A stretch of DNA of 27,201 bases. It comes from DATEPR01 sp036502345. Its GTDB lineage: Bacteria; Actinomycetota; Actinomycetes; Mycobacteriales; Pseudonocardiaceae. Location of the stretch: assembly GCA_036502345.1 (NCBI GenBank), contig DASXYT010000194.1, positions 1 through 27,201 of the forward strand, given 5' to 3'. The position numbers and the translations under genes are program-made. Shown one piece after another: positions 15,025 through 21,784 of this stretch. Numbering within the stretch: position 1 is the stretch's first letter; the number at the start of each line of letters is the position of its first letter. The notes under the pieces are model-generated. The model worked only from the letters and a program-made list of their open reading frames with translations. It did no database searches and was not told the origin of the DNA.

Positions 15025-16454
15025 GACGCTCCTTCGGAGTGGCTGCTCAGCACAGCGGAACTGGCGATCTTCCAGTGGCCGGACTGGAGCACCATGCCGA
15101 AGCTGGTCCGCTCCACGACGGTGTGGCCGTCCCGGTAGAGGTAGTGGATCGTCGCGGTGACGCTGTTCGGCGCCGTGGCGCTCACATCGGTCAACCGGGC
15201 GCTGCTGATCGGCGCCCAGAACCTCTGGTAGCCGCTCATCCCGCCTGCGTGGTTCTGCTGGTAGTCGGCCGTCATCGTCGGCCAGGCCGCGGTCAGATTG
15301 CCGGGGACCAACCGGTAGTAGGCCTCGATGGTGGACAGCGGTGTGATGGCCGGAGCCGTGGTGGCAGGCGGTGCGCTGGTGGTGGTCGTGGTCGGCGCGC
15401 TGGTGCTGGTCGGGGGAGCGGTGGTGGTCGTAGGCGCGACCGCCGTCGTCGTGCGCGACACCGAACCAGGCCCTGACGCCGCTGTGTTGGCGGCACCCTT
15501 GCCGCCGGGGTGCAACTGCGCGATCAGGATCGCGGCCGCGATCAGCACCGCGGCGACCAGCACCGAGCGCAGTGTCCTGTGTCGCCGCCGTACGGCATCG
15601 GCGGCCGTGGGTGCGGGCTTCGGCCTGCGTGGCTCCGGCGCGCCGATGATGGTCAGCGCGGCCTGGACCTGGCCCATCGTGGGCCGTTCCGCCGGGTCGC
15701 TGCGCAGCATCCACAGCAGCGCCGGCGTGAGGTCGCCTGCCTGCTTCGGCGGCGTCACGTCCTCGGTGGCGATCTTGTGCAGCAACGCGATGGGATTCTC
15801 GGTCAGGCCGAACGGCGGTGTGCCCTCGACGGCCGCGTACAGGGTCGCGCCGAGCGAGAACACGTCACTGCGGAAGTCGGCGTCGTGTCCCTTCGCGATT
15901 TCCGGTGCCAGATAGGCGGGAGTACCGGCCAGCACACCGGTCGCGGTGACCGTGCCGTCGCCGACAGCGCGGGAGATGCCGAAGTCGGTGAGTTTCGCCG
16001 TGCCGTCCTCGGTCAGCAGCACGTTGCCGGGCTTGAGATCCCGGTGCACGATCCCGGCCTTGTGCGCGTCCACCAGTGCGGAGGCCACCTGCCTGCCGAT
16101 GCTGACCACGTCGGTCACCGGCAGTGCCGTGCGCTCGGCCAGCCGGTCGGCCAGGCTCACCGACGGCACGAACTCCATGATCAGGCACGGTCTGCCGTCG
16201 TGTTCGGCGACGTCGTACACCGAAACGGCGTTCGGATGGTGCAGCCGGGCGGTGATCCGCCCCTCCCGCATCGCCCTGCGGCGCGCCTCGTCGGCCTGCT
16301 CCGCGCTGATGCCAGGCTGTAACAGCAGTTCCTTGACGGCCACGTCGCGGTGCAGCAACTCGTCCTGCGCCTGCCACACCACGCCCATCGACCCGCTGCC
16401 GACCTGTGCGACCACCCGATAGCGTTCCGCGATCAGATCGCCGACCCCGGTCAT
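15021..16454 (-). CDS. PknB-type Ser/Thr protein kinase with extracellular NTF2-like domain
   Basis: The product is 477 residues. ATG 16454 has GGAGG 7 bases upstream. Kinase domain 11-270: glycine loop VGSGSMGVVW, Lys41 in DVAVKE, catalytic HRDLKPGN (137-144), DFG at 157-159, and the activation loop ending GTPAYLAPE. A membrane helix spans about 298-314, followed by a Thr/Pro/Ala linker (about 325-375) and an external domain (about 380-477) that looks NTF2-like (IEAYYRLVPGNLTAAWPTM, HWKIASS). The external domain probably senses a ligand or wall state. It is divergent from the STAS/anti-sigma pair and overlaps the monooxygenase start, which places kinase signalling in both units. Confidence 0.93.
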   Translation of the reverse strand: MTGVGDLIAERYRVVAQVGSGSMGVVWQAQDELLHRDVAVKELLLQPGISAEQADEARRRAMREGRITARLHHPNAVSVYDVAEHDGRPCLIMEFVPSVSLADRLAERTALPVTDVVSIGRQVASALVDAHKAGIVHRDLKPGNVLLTEDGTAKLTDFGISRAVGDGTVTATGVLAGTPAYLAPEIAKGHDADFRSDVFSLGATLYAAVEGTPPFGLTENPIALLHKIATEDVTPPKQAGDLTPALLWMLRSDPAERPTMGQVQAALTIIGAPEPRRPKPAPTAADAVRRRHRTLRSVLVAAVLIAAAILIAQLHPGGKGAANTAASGPGSVSRTTTAVAPTTTTAPPTSTSAPTTTTTSAPPATTAPAITPLSTIEAYYRLVPGNLTAAWPTMTADYQQNHAGGMSGYQRFWAPISSARLTDVSATAPNSVTATIHYLYRDGHTVVERTSFGMVLQSGHWKIASSAVLSSHSEGAS

Positions 16455-16563
16455 GCAATGTCCTCCACTCGACCCTGTGTGTGTTCCTACAAGTGTGCAC
16501 TGTGCCGCACCGTCGGACCGATCATCGACAACGCTAGAGTCGCACCGGTTGAACACCCAGCCG

Positions 16564-16609
16564 AGGCAGCCCGGGGTCCTACCCCGGTCGCCCCGGCTTC
16601 GGGCTGCCT
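16564..16609 (+). promoter_or_regulatory. Structured leader upstream of the STAS gene
   Basis: AGGCAGCCCG (16564-16573) pairs perfectly with CGGGCTGCCT (16600-16609). A second hairpin, CCGGGG-5-CCCCGG (16571-16587), overlaps the first arm by three bases, so the two folds compete in part. The region lies 38 bases before the STAS start and may be in its 5' leader. Confidence 0.4.
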
Positions 16610-16647
16610 GCGAGTAGTGCTATCGGTAACGCCTCAGGAGGCCCGCA

Positions 16648-17061
16648 GTGCCCGCAGCCGACCCTCCAGCCAGGGACAGCGACCCGTCCACGGTCCAGCC
16701 GCCCATCGGCGAGCTGTGGGTGGACGTGCGAACAGTGGGTGTCGGGACGGTGCTGGCCGTCCGGGGTGAGATCGACATGCGGACCGCGCCGACGCTGGCC
16801 GAGTACGTGAACCGGCACTTCGACGGCACGGCGGACGCGGCCAGAAGACCGCTGGTGTTCGATCTCACCGAGGTCGCGTTCCTCGGCTCCGCCGGCCTCG
16901 GCGTGCTGCTCGCCGCCCGGCAGCGGGCCATCGCCGAGGACGCCACTGTGTGGGTTGTCGCAGCGTCCCGCGCTGTGTCGCGTCCGATCCAGGTCACCGG
17001 CCTGACGGGACTGTTGAACCTGGTCAGCGACCTCGCATCGGCGCTCGACGCGATGGCCTGA
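16648..17061 (+). CDS. STAS-domain anti-sigma factor antagonist
   Basis: The product is 137 residues from GTG 16648, preceded by AGGAGG 6 bases upstream. The STAS domain covers about 22-135. It has VGTVLAVRGEIDMRTAPTLAE and VFDLTEVAFLGSAGLGVLLAA, in which Ser81 is the expected phosphorylation site that switches binding to the anti-sigma kinase off. The C-terminal VSRPIQVTGLTGLLNLV is the usual last helix-strand pair. It probably releases a SigF/SigB-type sigma factor by binding the anti-sigma protein encoded next. It is divergent from a Ser/Thr kinase; by analogy with the PknD/Rv0516c pair in M. tuberculosis, that kinase could also act on it (inference). Confidence 0.9.
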   Translation: MPAADPPARDSDPSTVQPPIGELWVDVRTVGVGTVLAVRGEIDMRTAPTLAEYVNRHFDGTADAARRPLVFDLTEVAFLGSAGLGVLLAARQRAIAEDATVWVVAASRAVSRPIQVTGLTGLLNLVSDLASALDAMA

Positions 17062-17063
17062 GG

Positions 17064-17088
17064 GTTTCGGCCGGGCAGCCATGGGTAT
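17064..17088 (+). promoter_or_regulatory. SigF/SigB-type promoter before the anti-sigma gene
   Basis: GTTT (17064-17067), 15 bases, then GGGTAT (17083-17088). This is an exact match to the mycobacterial SigF consensus GTTT-N15-17-GGGTAT. The start of transcription would fall about 45 bases before GTG 17140. M. tuberculosis usfX-sigF is transcribed from the same kind of site, so it fits autoregulation. Confidence 0.75.
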
Positions 17089-17139
17089 TCAGGCAGTGCA
17101 GGGACAGTCGTGTCTGATCCGATGGTGAGGTGACCCGGT

Positions 17140-17565
17140 GTGTCCCAACGACAAGACCTACAGGACGGTCGTCACGTAGCCGGCATGAACGTCGAGGTCC
17201 GGCTACCCGCTGACCTGTCCCAGTTGTTCGTGCTCAGATCGCTGGCCGCGACGCTGGCACTGCGCGAGGACTTCGACCTCGACGAGGTAGAGGACGTGAA
17301 GCTCGCGGTGGACGAGATGTGCTCGGCACTGGTGCTGCGGGCGCGTGACGGTGAGTTCCTGACCTGCCAGTTCGAGGCGGCGCCACGCTCGGTCGGCGTG
17401 TTGGCGTCGGTGGCCTCGGACAACGGCAGGCCGATCGACCAGGACACGTTCGGCTGGCGGGTGCTGGGGGCCCTGACCGACCAGTTGACCACGTGGATCA
17501 CGCCCGGCCACCGAGCGCCCTACGACGTGCACATCAGGATGGCCGCCACCGCGGACAGCAACTGA
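17140..17565 (+). CDS. rsbW: UsfX/RsbW-like anti-sigma factor (GHKL ATPase fold)
   Basis: The product is 141 residues from GTG 17140. The N-terminal segment MNVEVRLPADLSQLFVLRSLAATLA and VEDVKLAVDEMCSALVLRA match M. tuberculosis UsfX, as does TFGWRVLGALTDQL near the C terminus. In both proteins the asparagine of the usual GHKL N-box (EACTNA) is not conserved, so ATP handling may differ from Bacillus RsbW. The expected role is to hold a SigF-type sigma factor inactive until a STAS antagonist binds. In mycobacteria sigF follows directly; here a convergent membrane-protein gene follows instead, so the sigma factor must lie elsewhere. Confidence 0.82.
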   Translation: MSQRQDLQDGRHVAGMNVEVRLPADLSQLFVLRSLAATLALREDFDLDEVEDVKLAVDEMCSALVLRARDGEFLTCQFEAAPRSVGVLASVASDNGRPIDQDTFGWRVLGALTDQLTTWITPGHRAPYDVHIRMAATADSN

Positions 17566-17570
17566 CGGGC

Positions 17571-18077
17571 TCAGCGCGCCGCTCTGCCCTCGGAATCGTC
17601 GTCGATCAGGCCCCTGGCCCGGCGGGCCAGGGGCACCGCGAACCAGAGCATGCCGAACAGCAGTGCCGCGCAGCCCGCTATCACGACCGCGAGCACGATA
17701 CCGGCCACGGCGTCCACCACCAGCAGGATGACGCCCGTCATCGCGGCGGCGAGCGACGCGAGGCCGACGAGCGCGAAACGGTTGCCCCAGTACAGGATCT
17801 CCTCCCGGCGACCCTTCCGGAAGTACAGCCGGTGCCACGCGGCGGGCGCCATCAGCAGCGCGGCCGACGCGGTGGCCAGCACGATGGTGGTGATCAACGT
17901 GCCGCGCTCGAACGCCGACGCACTGGCGAACCGGTTGGTGAACGCGACGGACAGCAGGAACGCGAACAGGATCTGCACGCCGGCCTGCGCCACGCGCAAC
18001 TCCTGGAGCAGTTCGGCCATGTTCCTGCTCAGCCTGGCCTGCTCCGACTCGTCGGGCTTGTCGCCGACCTCCTCCAT
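17571..18077 (-). CDS. DUF6328 family four-helix membrane protein
   Basis: The product is 168 residues. It has the family opening LLQELRVAQAGVQILFAFLLSVAFTNRF (about 22-50), then three more membrane segments near 62-82, 100-122 and 125-150. The ends are charged and cytoplasmic. Its function is not established. It begins 9 bases after the NrfD stop on the same strand, so it may be cotranscribed with the oxidoreductase genes. Confidence 0.8.
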   Translation of the reverse strand: MEEVGDKPDESEQARLSRNMAELLQELRVAQAGVQILFAFLLSVAFTNRFASASAFERGTLITTIVLATASAALLMAPAAWHRLYFRKGRREEILYWGNRFALVGLASLAAAMTGVILLVVDAVAGIVLAVVIAGCAALLFGMLWFAVPLARRARGLIDDDSEGRAAR

Positions 18078-18086
18078 CAGGGCAGC

Positions 18087-19061
18087 CTAGGCGTGCTGCT
18101 CAGCCTCGGCCGCCTTGCGCAAGCGCTCGCGCTGCGGCACCACCGTGTACTTCGGGTCCTTCGCGGACTCGACGCCGGCATGGAAGATGCCGAAGCGGGT
18201 ACAGGCCGAACCGGCCAGCAGGGCGGCGCCGCCGAGCACAGCGGCCACCCTGGACCGCCTGCCGAGCACCCCGCCGACCAGCGCGCCGGTCACGGTCAGG
18301 ATCTCGGCGGCCCGCATCAGCTTGCCCGGGGTTCCGGTGTGCAGCGGTTCGGCCACCATGCCCATCCGGCGTTCCATCCGCTTGGTGGCGACGACGTCTA
18401 GCGTGGCGCCGAGCAGTGCGGCCCGCCGGGCGGGCGACGCCTGCGCCACGGGTGCCCCGATCATGCCGAGACCGCCGGCCGCACACGCCGCCGAGCCGAC
18501 GAACACGAACGGCAGTTCCCGGAAGCCCTCGTGCCAGGTCGGCACGGCGGTGTCCGCGATCAGCACGCCGGTGTAGGCGGCGACAGCCGGTCCCACCAGG
18601 CCGGCGGTGATGGTGGCGACCTTGCCGATGCCGGTGAACCTGCCGGACACCGCGGTGATCGCGGCCAGCCCGGCAGGTGGCCCGTAGGCGCTGAGGATCC
18701 ACGAGCCGACGCTCATCGGTGAACTCGGTTTGATCACCCGCAGCATGTTGACGAACCGGGCGGGCCTGCCAAGGTCGTGCACCAGCCCGTAGGCCGAGCC
18801 GGAGATGGCGACCAGCGCGCCCACCTTGCCGGTCATCGCGAGCGCGGGACGGTTGGTCAGTTCGGCGCCCGCGGCCAGCACCGAGGAGGCGCCGGCCAGG
18901 CCGCCGAGGAACAGGTAGCCGGCGATGTCGATGGCCGCCCACCTCGGCGGGTTGAGTATCGGCAGGCCGTAGTACGAACGGAAATCGGCGTCCGGCACCA
19001 TCGACTGCTCGCCGCGCCTGCCGCCGCCCCGCCTGCGCCGCTGTTGTTGCTGTTCCGCCAT
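18087..19061 (-). CDS. nrfD: NrfD-like membrane subunit of a formate-dehydrogenase-type complex
   Basis: The product is 324 residues. It begins with a Gln/Arg-rich cytoplasmic tail, then MVPDADFRSYYGLPILNPPRW, the conserved lead-in of NrfD subunits linked to actinobacterial formate dehydrogenases. About eight hydrophobic segments follow (for example IDIAGYLFLGGLAGASSVLAA). It ends with FGIFHAGVESAKDPKYTVVPQRER, also typical. NrfD proteins anchor the complex and pass electrons to menaquinone. The start ATG shares one base with the stop of the iron-sulfur gene (TAATG), so both are translated as a unit. Confidence 0.88.
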   Translation of the reverse strand: MAEQQQQRRRRGGGRRGEQSMVPDADFRSYYGLPILNPPRWAAIDIAGYLFLGGLAGASSVLAAGAELTNRPALAMTGKVGALVAISGSAYGLVHDLGRPARFVNMLRVIKPSSPMSVGSWILSAYGPPAGLAAITAVSGRFTGIGKVATITAGLVGPAVAAYTGVLIADTAVPTWHEGFRELPFVFVGSAACAAGGLGMIGAPVAQASPARRAALLGATLDVVATKRMERRMGMVAEPLHTGTPGKLMRAAEILTVTGALVGGVLGRRSRVAAVLGGAALLAGSACTRFGIFHAGVESAKDPKYTVVPQRERLRKAAEAEQHA

Positions 19062-19966
19062 TACCGCCGCCTGCCCAGGAACGAGACCGCCAACCCGGCG
19101 AGCAGCGTCGCCGCCGCCACGCCGGCATGCTTCCACATCGACGACAGGTCCCTGGTGGTCACCACGGGAGCCGGCGGCAGCCCGTAGACCTCGGGCTCGT
19201 CCAGCAGCAGGAAGAACGCTCCGTTGCCGCCGACCCCGTCGTCCTCGTCCCGGCCGTACAGCCGGGCCTCGGGGACGCCACGGTCGTGCAGCGTGGCCAG
19301 CCGGTCGTCGGCCCGCTGCTGCAACTCCGTCAACTCGCCGAACTGGATCGACTGGGTTGGGCACGCCTGCGCGCAGGCAGGCGTCATGCCGGCACCGAGG
19401 CGGTCGTAGCAGAGCGTGCACTTCCACGCCCTGCCGTCCTCCTCGCGCTGGTCGATGACGCCGTACGGGCACGCGGGGACGCAGTAGCCGCAGCCGTTGC
19501 AGATGTCCGGCTGCACCACGACGGTGCCGAACTCGGTGCGGAACAACGCACCCGTCGGGCACACGTCCAGGCAGGCGGCGTGGGTGCAGTGCTTGCACAC
19601 GTCGCTGGACATCAGCCACCGGAACTCGCTCAGTTGGCCGTCCGGCCCCTCGCCCGGCTTGCTGAACGAGGGCAACCCGAGGTCGACCGTCTCCTTCTCC
19701 TTCTCGGCAGGTTTGCGCTGCTCGACGAAGGCCACGTGGCGCCATGTGTCGGCGCCCAGCGTGCCGGTGTTGTCGTAGGACATCCCGGTGAAGTTCAGGC
19801 CGTCCTCGGGGACGAAGTTCCACTCCTTGCAGGCCACCTCGCACGCCTTGCAGCCGATGCAGACGCTGGTGTCCGTGAAGAATCCGTAACGCGGCCGGCC
19901 GTCGGTGTATCCGCCGTCCCCCGGCGGATCGTCGGCGGAGAGCAGGTCACTTAGCTCGAACGACAC
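19061..19966 (-). CDS. 4Fe-4S ferredoxin-type electron-transfer subunit (FdhB/HybA-like)
   Basis: The product is 301 residues from GTG 19966 with GGAGG upstream. Four cysteine clusters are visible: C36-x2-C39-x2-C42-x3-C46, then DVCKHCTHAACLDVCP, ICNGCGYCVPACP and KCTLCYDRLGAGMTPACAQACP. These would hold four [4Fe-4S] clusters. A C-terminal membrane anchor (HAGVAAATLLAGLAVSFL, about 281-298) completes the form seen in formate-dehydrogenase beta subunits. The molybdopterin catalytic subunit that normally precedes it is missing; a dps gene is there instead. Confidence 0.9.
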   Translation of the reverse strand: MSFELSDLLSADDPPGDGGYTDGRPRYGFFTDTSVCIGCKACEVACKEWNFVPEDGLNFTGMSYDNTGTLGADTWRHVAFVEQRKPAEKEKETVDLGLPSFSKPGEGPDGQLSEFRWLMSSDVCKHCTHAACLDVCPTGALFRTEFGTVVVQPDICNGCGYCVPACPYGVIDQREEDGRAWKCTLCYDRLGAGMTPACAQACPTQSIQFGELTELQQRADDRLATLHDRGVPEARLYGRDEDDGVGGNGAFFLLLDEPEVYGLPPAPVVTTRDLSSMWKHAGVAAATLLAGLAVSFLGRRR

Positions 19967-19999
19967 GGTGGACCTCCGTCAGGCTGGGGACTCGCCAGC

Positions 20000-20476
20000 T
20001 CAGGCGAGTTGAGCCTGCCACATCCAGTGGGCCTCCTCGACCGCACGAGCGATCCCGATCAGCAGATCCTGTGTGACAAGATCGGTCTTGTCCGTCTCCT
20101 CGATGCGCGGCCGCAGGCGCTTGCTCACCGCTGCCAGCGCCGCGACGATGTGGCTGATGGTTTCCCGGTCGGACTGCCAGCCGGTCGGGTGGTCCGGCAG
20201 TCCGGAGCCCGCTGCGACGGCCTTGGCGGTCCCGGTGGGGGAGACCCCGATGGCGCTGGCCCGCTCGGCCACGTCGTCCACGTACTGCCGTGCGGTCACG
20301 ACCAGTTCGTCCAGCTGCAGGTGAACGCTGCGGAAGTTCGAGCCGACGACGTTCCAGTGCGCCTGCTTGGCGGTCAGCGACAGGTCGATGAGGTCGGCGA
20401 GGGTGTCCTGCAGGACTGCGCCGGTGGCATCGCGTGCGCCCGCGTCCAGCGGGCTGGTGATCGGGTGCTTACCCAT
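20000..20476 (-). CDS. dps: Dps, DNA-binding ferritin-like protein
   Basis: The product is 158 residues. ATG 20476 has AAGGAG about 10 bases upstream. It carries the Dps ferroxidase helix AKQAHWNVVGSNFRSVHLQLDELV with its conserved His and Asp/Glu ligands, the partner DDVAERASAIG, and the C-terminal EEAHWMWQAQLA. Dps dodecamers store iron and shield DNA during stress and stationary phase. It lies 33 bases upstream of the iron-sulfur gene on the same strand, so read-through into the fdh-type genes is possible. A SigF-like promoter match lies about 55 bases upstream. Confidence 0.93.
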   Translation of the reverse strand: MGKHPITSPLDAGARDATGAVLQDTLADLIDLSLTAKQAHWNVVGSNFRSVHLQLDELVVTARQYVDDVAERASAIGVSPTGTAKAVAAGSGLPDHPTGWQSDRETISHIVAALAAVSKRLRPRIEETDKTDLVTQDLLIGIARAVEEAHWMWQAQLA

Positions 20477-20532
20477 GGTCGAGTGTCTCCTTCGATCTCG
20501 GCGGGACAGCTGAGACCCGCGACGGGTACTGA

Positions 20533-20558
20533 CTGCCCATAGGCGGAACGGGGCAAAC
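20533..20558 (-). promoter_or_regulatory. SigF-like promoter for dps
   Basis: Reading the minus strand: GTTT (20558-20555), 16 bases, then GGGCAG (20538-20533). This matches GTTT-N15-17-GGGTAT at the -35 and in four of six -10 bases. It would start transcription some 50 bases before the dps ATG. Confidence 0.4.
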
Positions 20559-20591
20559 GCGACGGCTGACCGGACGGATTCGCCGCAGAAC

Positions 20592-20616
20592 GTTTCGTCC
20601 GACCGACAGGGGGAAC
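20592..20616 (+). promoter_or_regulatory. SigF-like promoter for the 20627 gene
   Basis: GTTT (20592-20595), 15 bases, then GGGAAC (20611-20616), four of six matches to the SigF -10. Transcription would begin a few bases before ATG 20627. It diverges from the dps site. Confidence 0.35.
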
Positions 20617-20626
20617 TCGAATCCGT

Positions 20627-21106
20627 ATGAGGGATCGACAACTGCTACGCAGTGCCATCGCCGAGGCGCTGGCCGCGGTCCGCCACGGAGACGAGGGCGA
20701 GGCCATGCTGATGTTCGAGCGGCTGGCCGGCTCCTCATGGCGGACGTTGCGGGACACCGTGATGGAGCTTGCCGAGGCCAACTTCGAGATGCTGCTGACC
20801 ATGACCGGCAGCGACAGGGACGACGACCGGGTCATCTCGCTCGCCGACGAGCAGGGCGAGGTGCGGTCCGTCGACGACCTCGATCCGGCCCAGCGCACCG
20901 CGACCCGGGTCCTGCTGGCGCTGGCCGCCGACCGGCCGCAGGACGCCAGGACACAAATGGAGATCGCGGCCGAGGCCGAGGACCCCGAGGTGCCCGGCCG
21001 GGTGCTCGCGCACACCGTCACCTGGACGCTGGAGATGGTGGAGACCTGCGAGACGGCAGGCGAGCCGGTGCCGCACTGGCTGCTCCCCGCACTGGCCGAC
21101 CGCTGA
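20627..21106 (+). CDS. Hypothetical protein, mostly helical and acidic
   Basis: The product is 159 residues from ATG 20627. I do not recognise the family. It is soluble, without signal or membrane segments, and predicted to be largely alpha-helical. Glu/Asp and Ala are abundant, with a loop around residues 62-85 (SDRDDDRVISLADEQGEV). Codon use is normal for the region, so it is a genuine gene. It diverges from dps, and both have SigF-like promoter matches, which suggests a stress-related role (inference). Confidence 0.75.
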   Translation: MRDRQLLRSAIAEALAAVRHGDEGEAMLMFERLAGSSWRTLRDTVMELAEANFEMLLTMTGSDRDDDRVISLADEQGEVRSVDDLDPAQRTATRVLLALAADRPQDARTQMEIAAEAEDPEVPGRVLAHTVTWTLEMVETCETAGEPVPHWLLPALADR

Positions 21107-21291
21107 GACTCGGTGTGGCGTAGCAGACACCACCGTCGGGAAGTGATCACCGCGCGGTCGCTGTTGTGCAGGGTGGTTTCCAAAAACGGGGACCAGGGAG
21201 CCGCCCAGGTTTCGCGCCCAGCGCCCGGCCTGCCCGACTCGCTCACGAAAGAGCGGAGCCGCCGTTCGCGGTGGTGCGGAGGTGTTTTGTC

Positions 21292-21675
21292 ATGTCGTTG
21301 AGCACTCGCTTCGGCGTTGACGTCCTTGCGGTTGTCGCTGGTGGTTTTCTCGCTGTGGCCGCGGTTGCCTGGTCGGCGCCGGTCGCGGGTTGGGTCGGGT
21401 TCGGCGTGTTCACGGCCGTGACCTTGTTGGCGGTACTGGGATTCGTCGTCACGAACCGCACGGGCGCCATGGTGGGTCACGGTGTTCTCGCGGTATTCGG
21501 TCTGTGGGCACTGCTGGCGGCGCTGCTGTTCAGTGGGACCGCGTTGACCACGCTGGTCTTCATCGACGCCCTGGCCGTGGCTCTGATCGGCCTGGTCGAC
21601 CTGACGGCGCACGAGTTGACCACCGAGCGGGTCGTGCACGAGCTCGAGGTGCACCACACACCGGCGACCGTCTGA
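21292..21675 (+). CDS. Small four-helix membrane protein of unknown function
   Basis: The product is 127 residues from ATG 21292; GGAGG lies 9 bases upstream. Hydrophobic segments lie at about 8-28, 33-53, 62-83 and 87-107, with a short soluble tail (ELTTERVVHELEVHHTPATV). It resembles the many small unnamed membrane proteins of actinomycetes; no family was recognised. The 185 bases before it hold no other gene. A strong terminator follows directly. Confidence 0.75.
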   Translation: MSLSTRFGVDVLAVVAGGFLAVAAVAWSAPVAGWVGFGVFTAVTLLAVLGFVVTNRTGAMVGHGVLAVFGLWALLAALLFSGTALTTLVFIDALAVALIGLVDLTAHELTTERVVHELEVHHTPATV

Positions 21676-21686
21676 GAAGAAATTCA

Positions 21687-21736
21687 CGAAAGCGGTGCCG
21701 GGCACATCCCAACGGGTGTGCCCGGCACCGCTTTCG
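21687..21736 (+). terminator. Strong intrinsic-type hairpin terminator
   Basis: A perfect 20-bp stem (21687-21706 with 21717-21736) has a 10-base loop that can itself pair as CCC-AAC-GGG. It starts 11 bases after the 21292 gene's stop. No U-run follows, but the stem is very stable. Confidence 0.85.
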
Positions 21737-21747
21737 GATGGGGCCGC

Positions 21748-21778
21748 TTGACCCTCCCCCGAGGGGAACGTGCAGGTT
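21748..21778 (+). promoter_or_regulatory. MerR-type promoter with 19-bp spacer
   Basis: TTGACC (21748-21753) and CAGGTT (21773-21778) are 19 bases apart, longer than usual and typical of MerR-controlled promoters. The imperfect dyad CCTCCCC-GGGGAA sits in the spacer. Transcription would start around 21785, which is also the regulator's ATG, suggesting a leaderless message. Confidence 0.6.
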
Positions 21779-21784
21779 GGTGGC

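Noticed and set aside
18087..19844. Extended N terminus of the NrfD frame
   Set aside because: The extra part overlaps the iron-sulfur gene out of frame and is Arg/Gly/His-rich; ATG 19061 with TAATG coupling is the true start.
21176..21201. SigF-like GTTT-N16-GGGAGC before the 21292 gene
   Set aside because: The -10 match is weak and an 84-base leader would follow; not enough to call.
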